From the IMG/VR virus record IMGVR_UViG_3300033552_000001, positions 1 to 64,000 of that record: a stretch of DNA of 64,000 bases; one strand, 5' to 3'. The notes under the pieces were generated by a model. The model saw only the letters and a list, made by a program, of their open reading frames with translations. It did not search any database and had not been told where the DNA came from. Made by a program: the position numbers and the translations under genes. The DNA is from a virus. Below are positions 53,926 to 64,000 of this stretch, piece by piece. Positions within the stretch are counted from its first letter, which is position 1; each line of letters opens with the position of its first letter.

Positions 53926-56900
53926 ATGAAAGAAGAATTAGATTTAACCCAAGTTTCTGAATTACAATTAGATACTCATTTACCAATTCAAGATCAAAAG
54001 ATTCCTGAATTTAATCCATTCAATAGATTCATTAGAAATGAAACTCCTGGAACTGGTAAAATTGTAATGCCTGAATTCAAATTAGACTATCAAGAAAAAC
54101 CTTCTGATAGTGTGCATCCATTAACCATATCTACTAAAGCTGCTCAACCTTACATTAGTAAAGGTTTTAAGCTTGCTGACATGGATATTCATAATGGTTT
54201 AGAAATGGAATTGTCTTCTACTCAAAGTGGATGGGAAAGAAAAGCAAATAATATAAAAAATGCAGGAGCTAATTTAGTTTCAATGGCAGTTCTCACTGGA
54301 TTTTCTAATCCTTTGGATATGGGATTTACCACTGATTTAGGAGATAATACTCTTGGTAAAAAACTATTTGATTGGAGTGCTGAAAAACAAAAAGAAAATT
54401 ATAATTACCAAACTAAAAATGATATTGAAGCAGAAGGAGTTTGGGATAATTTAACTAACTGGATTGACCCAACAAAAGATTCAACAAAAGGTGTTGGTAA
54501 ATTATTAGAAAGTGTAGCTTTTGGTGTAGGTGCTGGACTTGGTATAATGGCACAAGAAGCTGTTGTTTCTTATGCTACAGGAGGTAGTGGTACATTTCCA
54601 TTATTAGCTGCTAAAATTCAACAAGTGGTAAATAGTGCCAAGTATTTAGACAAGGCTTTAGACATATCAAGAATAGCTGAAAAAGGAGCATTAAATTTAG
54701 AAAGGGTATTAAGTGTTGGTGATATAACTAATTCAACAGCTAAGGGACTTAGAAAAATTTATAAAAGTCAATTAGGCTCTCATTCAGAAGCATTATTTGA
54801 AGGACTTGAAGGTAAAGAATCTTTAAAAAATGATTTAATTAGAGAATATGAAGAAATTCATGGGTATAAACCACTTGATGTTGAATTAGCAAAAATAGAA
54901 AAGGTTGCTACTGAAGCAGGTCAAGCAAGATATGGAATAAATAAAGCTTTATTATCTGTAACTAACTTTTCTCAATTCAATTCTTTATTTAAAGCCTACA
55001 GCCCAGAAAAAGAAATTGCTGATGGTTTTCTTGAAAAATTTGGTAAAGCAATTGGTATTGATCCTATTACTAAAAAAGCAGTTCTTAATAGCACTGGTTA
55101 TAAAATAACATCTCCTTGGTTTGAAAAAGGAATTAGAGCTAAATTAAAACCTGCAATTGAAGGAGCAATTGATGTAGGACAAAAAGAAATAGTGGGTAAT
55201 GGACTTATGGAAGGTGTTGAAGAAGGGCTTCAATTCTTTACTGATAAGGCATTAAATAACTATTACTCATGGAAATATCATGGAGATAATAAAAGTGCCA
55301 ATGATGCCATATATGAAGGTACAAAAGCAATGTTTTCTAAAGAAGGTATTGAATCTATTTTCACAGGAATAGTTTCTGGTGCTGGACAATCTGCTATTAC
55401 AAAATACTTTGCTTCATTATCACCTAAATTCAAAGCACAAAAGAAATTATTTGAAACACATCAAGGAGAATTGTTAGATACTTATTTAAAAATTGATGAA
55501 AAGTTTCAAGCACTTCCATTAGAGTTTAAAAAGAAATTAGTTAATGTAATGAACAAAAGTTCTGTAGGAGGAACTGTTGCTGATAAAGCACAATTATTAT
55601 CTGCTACTTCTGGAACATCTGATATATTAAATCAACCAGAAGATGAAGAACAATTTAATCAAGCATTAACACATCAATTTTACACACTTGCTTTACCTTA
55701 TGCAAAACATGGAAATATTGATATTTTAAAAGCTCAATTTGAGGAATATAAAAATTTAGATGATCAAGCATTTATGCAGACATTTGGATTGTCTGATATT
55801 AAAAACAAAAATACTACTATTGATTTATATTTAAAAGAATTTGATGCTATTCAAGAAGCTTACAGAAAATCTAATAATGCATTTTCTAAATCACCAGCTA
55901 CTCCAGAATTACAGAATGAATATAATTATTTAAAAACAGAATTAGCTTTCTCATTATACAATAGTGATAAACTAATTAAAGATGCTAAATCATTAAAAGG
56001 GGCTATTGGAGATGATTATGTACAATTATTATCTAATAAAGGAATGTCTCAATCTACTATTGAGGCTAATAATAATGAGATTGAAGAACTACAAAAAGAA
56101 ATTGAGACACCAGAAAATAATAGACTGATTGCTGGGCTTAAAAAGTACAACAGCTATATTGAAAGGGTGTTAAGTGGCAAAGTTGAATTAAAAAAAGGAG
56201 AATATATTGATATACTAAAACAACTGATTGTTGATCCTTCTGTAAACAAAAAATATGGCAAGCAGAATAGTCTTGCTAATTATGATAACCTTGATGATAA
56301 ACTAAATAAAATATATCAACTATCTAAAATTCAAGATAGAGTTAGATATACACAACAGAAATTAGACAGAATATTAAACAGTGAAAATCCATTAGATTAT
56401 TTACAACAACAAGAAAATGCTTTTGAAAATGAAGCTTTCACTTATAGTAGAACAGTAAATCCAAATCCAATAGTAGAGAATAAGAATATTGTTGAAGTAA
56501 TAACTGATGAAGAATATACTAAATTTCAAGCTGGTGATGTAAGTAAAGAATTATTAACAAGTATTGCTGTTAAATTAAAAGATAAAAAAAGTCTTTCTGT
56601 TAGAGAAAATGAAATAAATAATAAATTTAAAGATGCAATAAATTCTATTCTTGCAGCTATAAAAGCTGATGAAGATAAATTAGTTGAAATTCTTAATCCT
56701 GGTGAACAGCAATTACCTGACCCAGAAATAGCAAGAAAAAAGAAAATTGAAGAAGATAATAGAATTTTAAATCAACAAATTGAAAGAAATAAAAAACTTT
56801 TAGAAGATGAAAAAATCAGATTAAAAAAAGAAAAAGAAAAGATTATATTATTTAATGGGGAAACAGTTATTTATAATAATGAAACAGGTGTATTAAGTGT

Positions 56901-59900
56901 TTCTGCCCTTGGCTTAATAGAAATTGAAACAGAAGACAGAGTTTATGAATTAGGTAATATTGCAGATTATGTTTATTTGTCAGATTTAAAGATTAAATTA
57001 GTTCAAGAAATTGAGCAATTAAATAAGTACACTACACAGAGTGTTAATGATGATTTTATTGTTATAAATAATGTTGAATATAAAATAATTACTAATAGTA
57101 TTGGTAATATTGTAGGGCTAGAAACAAAAGAAGGAAATATTCTTAGAAATGAAGCTTTATTAATTCATGCTGAAATAGAAAGAAATAGATCTGAATATGT
57201 TCAACTTGAAGAAATTGAAGAACTATATGTTGCTGCTAAAACAGAGTTTGATGAAATTAGAATATTAGAAAATATATATAATTTAAATATTACAGAAGGT
57301 ATAAATGACTCTATTGATAAAATTTACAATCAAGAAAAGCTTGATGAAAATGAAAAATTAGCATTAAAATTATGGGTAAATGATGTTATAGATAGAATTA
57401 ATAATTTACTTAAATCATATCCTACTAATGAGAATTTTTTACTTTCTTTTAAAAACTTAAATTTACTTAAAGGCTTACTAAATAAAGATAAAAGTATTAA
57501 AAAACTAAAAAATGAAAAACCAAGAAGCAATAAAAAAGTTGTTACTCCTGTCTCTAACACCAGCCCAAAGACAGCAATTACAGAAGTCATTATCAAAGAA
57601 GACCTTCCAATAGATTTAGAAAGTTCTATAATTACTGATTTAACTGCAATAACATCACTTAATGATTTATTAGAATATTACAATAATTTAATTCCTGAAT
57701 TTCAAGAAAAATATAAAACATTATTTACAATAGCAAAAGAAGATTTGCAATTAAAAAATAAAATTCTTCAGAATTTAAATGCTCCTGTTGAAATATTACC
57801 TGTAATTCCAATTGAAACAGAAGAAAATGATTTGACAGCTAAAATTGCAGAAATAAATTCAAGAAGGCAAGAAGAATATAAAGGTAATGTAATAGAGTCT
57901 TTTAAAACTTATTCAATAGATATAGAAGGAAAAACTTATGAAATTGGAGAAGAAATACATATAGGATCAAATAATATTTTTACTTATGTTAAAAATAAAG
58001 ATGGTCTTTTTGGAAGCTCTGTTGATACAAGAAATTTATTAGCTAAAAAACAAAGCAATAAAAAGTTTTTAAAAGATGAAACAGAAGATTTTATAGATGA
58101 TGAAGTAAAAAAAGAAATTGATGATAAATATGATAAAGAAATTGAAGAACTAATAAATGGAAAACAAGAAGAAACAGAAGAAGAATTACCAATTATTGAT
58201 ACTGATGAAAATGATAATATTGAATCTAAACAATATGAAGCTTTATTTTTAGTAGATGAAAAAGGTGAAATTTTATATGAAGCAAGAGATCAAAAAGCAT
58301 TTAATGATAGATCAGCAGAACTAATTAATCTGCAAGCTAATGGCAATATTGATGCTTTTACTGATGCCATGAATTATGATGTAATAGAAGAAATTAAAAA
58401 TGCAAAATCAGAACCTACTAAATTTAGTATGGAAGAATCTTTGTATAAATTAGATCCTAAAAGTGGTATTAGAATGAGTATTAAAGGGGTTAATATGGGA
58501 TTTATTTCTACTTCTGATGACTTGTATGTTGATTTAAAAATCATAGAAGAAACAATTAATAATAAAAAGATTTTTGATACTAAGGATAGAACATCTGTTA
58601 TTAAAGATGATACTAAAAGAATATTTATTTTATACACTGACTTCTTAAAAGAGTTAGAGGGTAATGTTGCTTTATTTAATACAATTAAAAAAACAAAAGT
58701 ATCTACCACTAATAGTGCTGGAGATAAAGTTGAATCTACTTTATTATTTAGAGATGTAAAAGAAGATATTGGAATGTTAAATGATAAACAAACTGAATAT
58801 TTAAAATCTAAACAAATATTATTGCAATATTTAAAAGCTGATCCAACACAGAAACAATTAAAAGACTTAATAAAAAAACATAATATAATTGATTATCAAG
58901 CTTTTATACATTATAATAAAGAAGTGAAAGATCAATTGTATAAGTTAGAAGATACTTTATTATATAATAAATCTGCTGATAATGCTACTGGTTTATTACA
59001 TGGACATGTGGTTACAATCACTTGGAATCAAAATCCAAATGAAAGACATAATATTAGTATTGATCAAACTTTATATTCAGAGGAAGAAAGAATGTCTGGT
59101 AGTAAAAAGAATGAGGAAGCAGATGCAATTATAGAATACTTAAATACTTTACACACTTCTTTTGGTAAAAAGAAATTAGTTGTAGTTCCTCAAAGAAATG
59201 TTGATGGTAGTACTAGTTTTAGAGTATTAGATACTTTTAACAAAGCTGTTGATAATTCAAATTTAGAAGAAACAATTGATGATAGAGGAGAGTTAGCTGA
59301 ATATTTACAACAATTAGATTTACAAACTAACACTATTGATGGTGTAAAATACACTGATGATACTAAAATTAGATTTAGTTTACAAGCACATACAATTTTA
59401 GATAATGAAGATAATTTAGATTTAAAAGTAATTCTTACTTTACCAGACCAATCAGAACTTGTAGAAAATGTTATATTTAAGAAAAAAACTAGTAAAGGTG
59501 AATTATTAGATATAATTAAAAAACAATTGGATAGTGGTGTAGTTGGTAAGAAATCATTACAATTAAATGTATCTTTGTATACAGTAGAACAAAATAAATT
59601 GTTAACAGGAAAATCAATAAGTAATTTTAACATAAAATCTTATTTTGGTAAAAACCCAAAACAAATTTACAGTACTTTGTATTTAAAAGTTAAGCCTTTT
59701 CAAGGAGTTAATATTCCTAAAGTTGATACAGCAGTTGTAAATACTCCTCCTGTGCCAGTTGATAGTAATTTTGAAGAACCATTTTTTTATGAAGATCAAC
59801 AACAAGATTTTGGTGATGATATGCAATCATTTGATGAAGGAATAAATCTTGAAGATGAAGCAAAAAATGCAGAACTTGAAAAAATGTTACAAGATTTAGA

Positions 59901-60762
59901 AGCTCAAAATAATGAACCAATTATTGATGTTGTAAACACTTCTAATAATTCTTTAACACAAGAAGAAGTTGATTGGTTATATGATAATCTCACTTTAATT
60001 ACAAAAACTTATAATACTTCAACACTTTTTAATTCTATTGATACTAATTTAAAAAAAGAATTACAGTTTAAAGACAATACTATTGTAACTGCAATTTTAC
60101 CAGATGCTGGAGGAACACCTATGTTTTGGTTTAAAAGAAATAGTGGAAATTGGTTAATTACTATAACTCAAAAAAATGATAAAATTGATTTAAATTTGGC
60201 AAAACAGAATAAAAATGGTTCTTATTACAACCAAATTATTTCTCAAGAAAAAATAACAGAATTATTAAAAAAATCAGGTTTGTTAGAATTAACAAATGAT
60301 TTATATAAAGATGCAAATGTAAAACAACCTGCAACAAGGTTAGAACAGTTTGAACTTCAAAATAAAATACAACAAAAATATAATTTAAAAAGAAGTTATA
60401 AAGATATTGTAAACCAGTTAAAACCTTTACAAAATTATTCAGCATTAAATTCTAATATTCCTATTACTCCTGTAAATGCAAATCTTAGTTTTTTACAACA
60501 AATATTAAAAAGATATGATTTTGCAACAGAACAAGATAAAGAAAATATTGAATCATTATCAGAAGAAGAATTTGAACAAATAATTAAAGAAGATTATCCT
60601 GAATTAGATTTATCACTTCCAGAATCAGTTACTTCTACTGGAATGTTTATTGAAAAAGAAATACAAGTAAATAAATCACAATCCCCAATTGCAGCAACAA
60701 GAATAGAAGAACCAACAGTCAATAAAGAAGAATTGAAAGAATTAATTAAAAGATGTGTATAA
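53926..60762 (+). CDS. Giant virion protein, 2278 aa
   Basis: Starts directly at the stop of the previous gene (TAAATG). N-terminal part (~1-500) has hydrophobic and amphipathic segments such as LLESVAFGVGAGLGIMAQEA and FTGIVSGAGQSAITKYFASL. A long helical, charged middle holds a coiled coil near 950-980 (NRILNQQIERNKKLLEDEKI). Beta-rich modules follow, and an acidic Gln/Glu/Asp tail. The giant genes at this place in crAss-like phages encode proteins carried in the head and injected, some with virion RNA polymerase activity. I see no polymerase DxDxD motif here, so function stays open. Confidence 0.6.
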   Translation: MKEELDLTQVSELQLDTHLPIQDQKIPEFNPFNRFIRNETPGTGKIVMPEFKLDYQEKPSDSVHPLTISTKAAQPYISKGFKLADMDIHNGLEMELSSTQSGWERKANNIKNAGANLVSMAVLTGFSNPLDMGFTTDLGDNTLGKKLFDWSAEKQKENYNYQTKNDIEAEGVWDNLTNWIDPTKDSTKGVGKLLESVAFGVGAGLGIMAQEAVVSYATGGSGTFPLLAAKIQQVVNSAKYLDKALDISRIAEKGALNLERVLSVGDITNSTAKGLRKIYKSQLGSHSEALFEGLEGKESLKNDLIREYEEIHGYKPLDVELAKIEKVATEAGQARYGINKALLSVTNFSQFNSLFKAYSPEKEIADGFLEKFGKAIGIDPITKKAVLNSTGYKITSPWFEKGIRAKLKPAIEGAIDVGQKEIVGNGLMEGVEEGLQFFTDKALNNYYSWKYHGDNKSANDAIYEGTKAMFSKEGIESIFTGIVSGAGQSAITKYFASLSPKFKAQKKLFETHQGELLDTYLKIDEKFQALPLEFKKKLVNVMNKSSVGGTVADKAQLLSATSGTSDILNQPEDEEQFNQALTHQFYTLALPYAKHGNIDILKAQFEEYKNLDDQAFMQTFGLSDIKNKNTTIDLYLKEFDAIQEAYRKSNNAFSKSPATPELQNEYNYLKTELAFSLYNSDKLIKDAKSLKGAIGDDYVQLLSNKGMSQSTIEANNNEIEELQKEIETPENNRLIAGLKKYNSYIERVLSGKVELKKGEYIDILKQLIVDPSVNKKYGKQNSLANYDNLDDKLNKIYQLSKIQDRVRYTQQKLDRILNSENPLDYLQQQENAFENEAFTYSRTVNPNPIVENKNIVEVITDEEYTKFQAGDVSKELLTSIAVKLKDKKSLSVRENEINNKFKDAINSILAAIKADEDKLVEILNPGEQQLPDPEIARKKKIEEDNRILNQQIERNKKLLEDEKIRLKKEKEKIILFNGETVIYNNETGVLSVSALGLIEIETEDRVYELGNIADYVYLSDLKIKLVQEIEQLNKYTTQSVNDDFIVINNVEYKIITNSIGNIVGLETKEGNILRNEALLIHAEIERNRSEYVQLEEIEELYVAAKTEFDEIRILENIYNLNITEGINDSIDKIYNQEKLDENEKLALKLWVNDVIDRINNLLKSYPTNENFLLSFKNLNLLKGLLNKDKSIKKLKNEKPRSNKKVVTPVSNTSPKTAITEVIIKEDLPIDLESSIITDLTAITSLNDLLEYYNNLIPEFQEKYKTLFTIAKEDLQLKNKILQNLNAPVEILPVIPIETEENDLTAKIAEINSRRQEEYKGNVIESFKTYSIDIEGKTYEIGEEIHIGSNNIFTYVKNKDGLFGSSVDTRNLLAKKQSNKKFLKDETEDFIDDEVKKEIDDKYDKEIEELINGKQEETEEELPIIDTDENDNIESKQYEALFLVDEKGEILYEARDQKAFNDRSAELINLQANGNIDAFTDAMNYDVIEEIKNAKSEPTKFSMEESLYKLDPKSGIRMSIKGVNMGFISTSDDLYVDLKIIEETINNKKIFDTKDRTSVIKDDTKRIFILYTDFLKELEGNVALFNTIKKTKVSTTNSAGDKVESTLLFRDVKEDIGMLNDKQTEYLKSKQILLQYLKADPTQKQLKDLIKKHNIIDYQAFIHYNKEVKDQLYKLEDTLLYNKSADNATGLLHGHVVTITWNQNPNERHNISIDQTLYSEEERMSGSKKNEEADAIIEYLNTLHTSFGKKKLVVVPQRNVDGSTSFRVLDTFNKAVDNSNLEETIDDRGELAEYLQQLDLQTNTIDGVKYTDDTKIRFSLQAHTILDNEDNLDLKVILTLPDQSELVENVIFKKKTSKGELLDIIKKQLDSGVVGKKSLQLNVSLYTVEQNKLLTGKSISNFNIKSYFGKNPKQIYSTLYLKVKPFQGVNIPKVDTAVVNTPPVPVDSNFEEPFFYEDQQQDFGDDMQSFDEGINLEDEAKNAELEKMLQDLEAQNNEPIIDVVNTSNNSLTQEEVDWLYDNLTLITKTYNTSTLFNSIDTNLKKELQFKDNTIVTAILPDAGGTPMFWFKRNSGNWLITITQKNDKIDLNLAKQNKNGSYYNQIISQEKITELLKKSGLLELTNDLYKDANVKQPATRLEQFELQNKIQQKYNLKRSYKDIVNQLKPLQNYSALNSNIPITPVNANLSFLQQILKRYDFATEQDKENIESLSEEEFEQIIKEDYPELDLSLPESVTSTGMFIEKEIQVNKSQSPIAATRIEEPTVNKEELKELIKRCV

Positions 60763-60763
60763 T

Positions 60764-63700
60764 ATGAAAGATTGTTTAATGTTAGATAATTTAGATGTCC
60801 AAGAATGGATTGATAAAGAAGGAATTAATACAACTTATGAAGAATATTTAAAAAAGGGATATTTACCTGATTATAAAGATTGGACAGGTAAAGAAGTTTC
60901 TACTGATACAGCAAAAGATATTTTAAATAGTTTTTTTGGACTTGACACTTTTAATGTTCAAGTGAAAGACTTTTCTAATTTAATGTATAGCCTGCCAGCT
61001 AATACTGCTGCTGCTTATTTACAACAAGTTATTTATTTAAATCAAAATCCTCAAAAAGCAGATGTTTATGAAGAAGGATTTCATGCAATAATGGATGTTG
61101 TAATATCTGCTGATGAAAAGAAAGAAGTGTTGAAAGCTGGGCAATCTGTTTTAAGAGCAAGACTTAAATCAGAAGGTAAAACAATTAACCAATACATCAA
61201 AGAATTAGTAACAAAATATCCTACTATTTATGGTAGATTGTCTGCTGAAAAAGCATTAGAAAGAGCTTTTGAAGAAGAAGTGGCTTCTATGTTTGTTGAT
61301 AGTTTTGAAAATAAAAACTATTTAAAACAAGAATTTGATTTAAGTAAAAAACTTTCGCCCTTCTTTGGTGACAATGCTAAATCAATTGCTAAAATATTAT
61401 CAAAAATATTTAAGTTTTTTAAAGATATTTATAACAAATTTCTTGGTAATCAAGATACACTTTCTTTATTCTTTCAAAACATTAAAGATGGAAAGTTTAA
61501 AAATAATAATAAAGTAATTGATAGTAATGGAGATAATAATATAGTTCCATTTACAAGACTTTTAGAATTATACACTACTAGATTTAACAGAATTTCAAAA
61601 AAAGAAACACAATTTCTTTCTCATTCACTAACATCAGAAGCTACTCAAAGAGTAATTAGAAATGTTGGTGCAATATTCTTTCAATTAGAAGGTGCTAAAT
61701 TATTTAACACTGTTGCTGAAAGAATGGATGAATCAATTGATTTGTATTTTAAATTAGAAGAAGATTTCAAAGAGATTGATTTAAATTCTGAAGTTAATGC
61801 AACTGCTTTAGAAGGACTTAAGGAAGATGTTAAAGAATATATTGAAGTATTTTCTTCTATTGTAGATTTTGATTCAGATACAGTAGAAAATGAAGAAGAA
61901 ACTCCAAATGATTTTGCTAAGTTTGACAGTAGTGCAAATGAGAGTAGTACTTTTGAAAATTCATTTTCTAAACAATTAAAATTAAGAATTGGTAAAACAG
62001 GTAGAGTAAAAACTATTCACAATTATGATTATAAAGGAGAGGGTACTATCTATCCAATTAAATTAATTGAATCAGTTAATGTATTAAATGTATATTATTC
62101 ATTTGCCAGAACATTAGGTAATACCTCTTCAGATAAAGAAAGATGGAATAGGCTTTATGCTTTTTCTAATTTAAAAGGTAATCCAGATGCAAAAGCTTTT
62201 GTTGATACTTTATTGTTTGATTTATTCCATTCACATGAAAGAATGGAAGAGCATGTAGGTAAAGAATTTCATGTAATTGTTGAAGAAATAAAGAAATTGT
62301 ATGTAGCAAAAGTAGCAGGTTTTAATATATTTCCTGAAAATGGAATTACTATTTCTTCTACCAATGCAATGATTATTAATAGTATTTTAAAAGGATTTGA
62401 TTTATGGAAAAGAAGTGAATATATACTAAAAGTAAACACTATATCAAGACAAACAGAATTGTTTGATGCTAATTTAGAAAGTATTAAAAATTCACAGTAT
62501 AAAACTTGGGTAAATTCTTTGCAAGAAATATTTAATGTTGATGCTAAGAATAAAGATAATAAACAATATGTAGAAGTAGAACAAATAAAGTGGGAAAATC
62601 CAGAAACTACTCAAAGTTTTAATGATTTGTTAAATAGACTAAAATCTTATTTTGGTAATTTAAACATTCAGTTGTCAGATGAATATTTAAAATATTCTAT
62701 ATTATCTCCAATGGTAGATAGTAAAAGAGAAATTGTATTTGAAAATGACCCTGCTTTAAGATCTTTATTTACCAATTTTAAAATTCCTAATAATGCATTA
62801 TTAACACCAGACACTACAGCACAAATCAATACAAGAGTTAAAAGATTTATGGTGGCAGGTGATATTAATAATGTTACAAACTTTAAGCAAGGAATGGTTA
62901 GGTATTTAAAATCTATTGCTGAAGGTAATGGGTATTTTGATGAAAGGATTCCTGATAATACATTTAAAGGAGCTGATGGTAAGACAAAATATAATTACCA
63001 AAATAAAACTTATTTCCTACAAAAGATTGATGAAATATTAAAAAATCCAACCAAAGCATTAACTTATAAAACATTAATTGGAAAACAACTTAATGAAGAA
63101 ACACAACAATATGAAAATATTTATTTAAAAGAAGGATTTGAATTTATTTCTGATAATTATCTATTAAAAAAGTTTGCTAATGAATATAAAGCAGCTATTG
63201 ATGCTGGTGATATATTTTCTTTTTCAGCTAATGGACTTAGACAATCAGATAGTTATACTGATATGGCAACTATGCAAACAGTTACTACAGAATCAGATGG
63301 ACTTTCTGTTGGTGATATGTCAACCAGAGATTTTGCTATTTATTTATTATCTGCTGCTGTTACTAAAAAAGAATCTGCTGCTGCTACTACTCCTATATAT
63401 GTAGGTAATTTTGAAGCTTCTAAAACTTTTGAATTTGTAAATCTTCCCTTTATTAAAGGATTGTTTACAGGAGAAAAAGTATCAACAGTGGCAATTGATT
63501 TAGTTAAAAAAGAATTTGAAAAAGAATTTAATAGAATTGTTAGATATGCAAAAAATATTAATACTACTAAATATGATAAATATAACAGTAGTTCAATAGC
63601 TAAAATTACTTATGGAACTGATACTTTAAAAGATTTCTTTTATATTCCATTTACATTAAAAAATGGTAAAAAGCAAGTTAATTTTTCTGCTTTTAGAAGT

Positions 63701-64000
63701 ATGCAATTTAGTGATCATGTAGGTAATTTAATAGATGATGTACATTACAATTTATCACAAGAAGATCAAGATAAAATAAATAGTATTTTAAATGATGCAT
63801 CTTCTGATACTACTGAATTTACTACTAAGGACTTTACTTTACAAGATAACCTATTAACAAAAGCATTATTGGGTAAACCCTTTGATGTTTCTAATGAAAT
63901 TGTTGAAACTGGAATTAATAATGTATTAAATGGTACACTTGATTACATAAAAGAAGAAGGTATTATTGATAATCAGAATAATCTATTATTAGATAATAGT
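60764..64000 (+). CDS. Giant virion protein, N-terminal 1079 aa (cut by window edge)
   Basis: An open frame from ATG 60764, one base after the previous stop, runs without a stop to 64000. An early segment (about 95-150) reads YEEGFHAIMDVVISADEKKE then ALERAFEEEVASMFVDSF. This resembles the Glu-rich zincin-like helix pair seen in other large phage proteins, but the HExxH motif has lost its first His, so protease activity is doubtful. Later parts resemble the fringes of the giant injected proteins (virion RNA polymerase type) of crAss-like phages. The polymerase core, if present, would be beyond the edge. Confidence 0.6.
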   Translation, partial: MKDCLMLDNLDVQEWIDKEGINTTYEEYLKKGYLPDYKDWTGKEVSTDTAKDILNSFFGLDTFNVQVKDFSNLMYSLPANTAAAYLQQVIYLNQNPQKADVYEEGFHAIMDVVISADEKKEVLKAGQSVLRARLKSEGKTINQYIKELVTKYPTIYGRLSAEKALERAFEEEVASMFVDSFENKNYLKQEFDLSKKLSPFFGDNAKSIAKILSKIFKFFKDIYNKFLGNQDTLSLFFQNIKDGKFKNNNKVIDSNGDNNIVPFTRLLELYTTRFNRISKKETQFLSHSLTSEATQRVIRNVGAIFFQLEGAKLFNTVAERMDESIDLYFKLEEDFKEIDLNSEVNATALEGLKEDVKEYIEVFSSIVDFDSDTVENEEETPNDFAKFDSSANESSTFENSFSKQLKLRIGKTGRVKTIHNYDYKGEGTIYPIKLIESVNVLNVYYSFARTLGNTSSDKERWNRLYAFSNLKGNPDAKAFVDTLLFDLFHSHERMEEHVGKEFHVIVEEIKKLYVAKVAGFNIFPENGITISSTNAMIINSILKGFDLWKRSEYILKVNTISRQTELFDANLESIKNSQYKTWVNSLQEIFNVDAKNKDNKQYVEVEQIKWENPETTQSFNDLLNRLKSYFGNLNIQLSDEYLKYSILSPMVDSKREIVFENDPALRSLFTNFKIPNNALLTPDTTAQINTRVKRFMVAGDINNVTNFKQGMVRYLKSIAEGNGYFDERIPDNTFKGADGKTKYNYQNKTYFLQKIDEILKNPTKALTYKTLIGKQLNEETQQYENIYLKEGFEFISDNYLLKKFANEYKAAIDAGDIFSFSANGLRQSDSYTDMATMQTVTTESDGLSVGDMSTRDFAIYLLSAAVTKKESAAATTPIYVGNFEASKTFEFVNLPFIKGLFTGEKVSTVAIDLVKKEFEKEFNRIVRYAKNINTTKYDKYNSSSIAKITYGTDTLKDFFYIPFTLKNGKKQVNFSAFRSMQFSDHVGNLIDDVHYNLSQEDQDKINSILNDASSDTTEFTTKDFTLQDNLLTKALLGKPFDVSNEIVETGINNVLNGTLDYIKEEGIIDNQNNLLLDNS

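Noticed and set aside
1-64000. Stop-codon reassignment (TAG or TGA), known from some Crassvirales
   Set aside because: TAA, TGA and TAG all end genes here (for example TGA at 7141, TAG at 9393, TGA at 42066) and no gene contains in-frame stops.

Overview
The window is part of a double-stranded DNA phage genome of the crAss-like group (Crassvirales), infecting a host of the Bacteroidetes. Four things point there. The sequence is very AT-rich. The late genes follow the crAss order: TerL, portal, scaffold-like protein, major capsid protein, ring or connector proteins, a long tail-tip (muzzle-like) protein, ejected cargo proteins, then giant virion proteins. An HU/IHF-like gene and a RecB-type nuclease gene precede TerL. 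At least three promoters match the Bacteroidetes pattern TTG - 19 or 20 nt - TAnnTTTG. All three stop codons end genes and no gene carries an in-frame stop, so the standard code is used here. Most names below rest on gene order and motifs read by eye; no database search was possible.

Layout. (1) 1-3744, minus strand: sixteen very small genes (25-136 aa), probably early host-takeover genes, ending at a terminator at 269-293. Most starts share an unusual leader resembling TTTAAACAACAATAACATG in place of a Shine-Dalgarno site. (2) 3760-4808: an origin-like block with an AT-rich tract, 21-bp iterons, a promoter and a RepL-like winged-helix gene. (3) 4934-6510, minus strand: three or four small genes, a run of about ten short hairpins ending at a terminator, and a structured, less AT-rich leader before a 150-aa gene. 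(4) 6714-15273, plus strand: an operon from a clear promoter. It encodes small proteins, a PD-(D/E)XK nuclease interrupted by a class 3 intein, an HU/IHF-like protein, a zinc-ribbon protein and TerL, and stops at a strong terminator. (5) 15339-45241: the head and tail operon, including Cys-rich fibre proteins, a Pro-rich adhesin with an enzyme-like domain, an Ig/PKD-like protein, a two-domain 2OG-Fe(II) oxygenase, the muzzle-like protein, a transglycosylase and a cargo protein with an HEVGH zincin site. (6) 45242-46445: a lone TnpB with an omega-RNA-like 3' end, inserted between virion genes. (7) 46473-64000: a second cargo protein, an overlapping lysis-type (spanin-like) pair, a tRNA-sized structured RNA candidate, a BRO-type gene with its own promoter and terminator, an 848-aa virion protein, a 2278-aa protein and a giant gene that runs off the right edge.

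Replication enzymes (polymerase, primase, helicase) are not in this window and should lie elsewhere in the genome. The strongest candidates for new biology are the class 3 intein placed inside the nuclease active site, the hairpin-array RNA, the iteron/Rep origin, the oxygenase next to a proline-rich adhesin, and the repeated Q-x-G-G peptide in ejected proteins.
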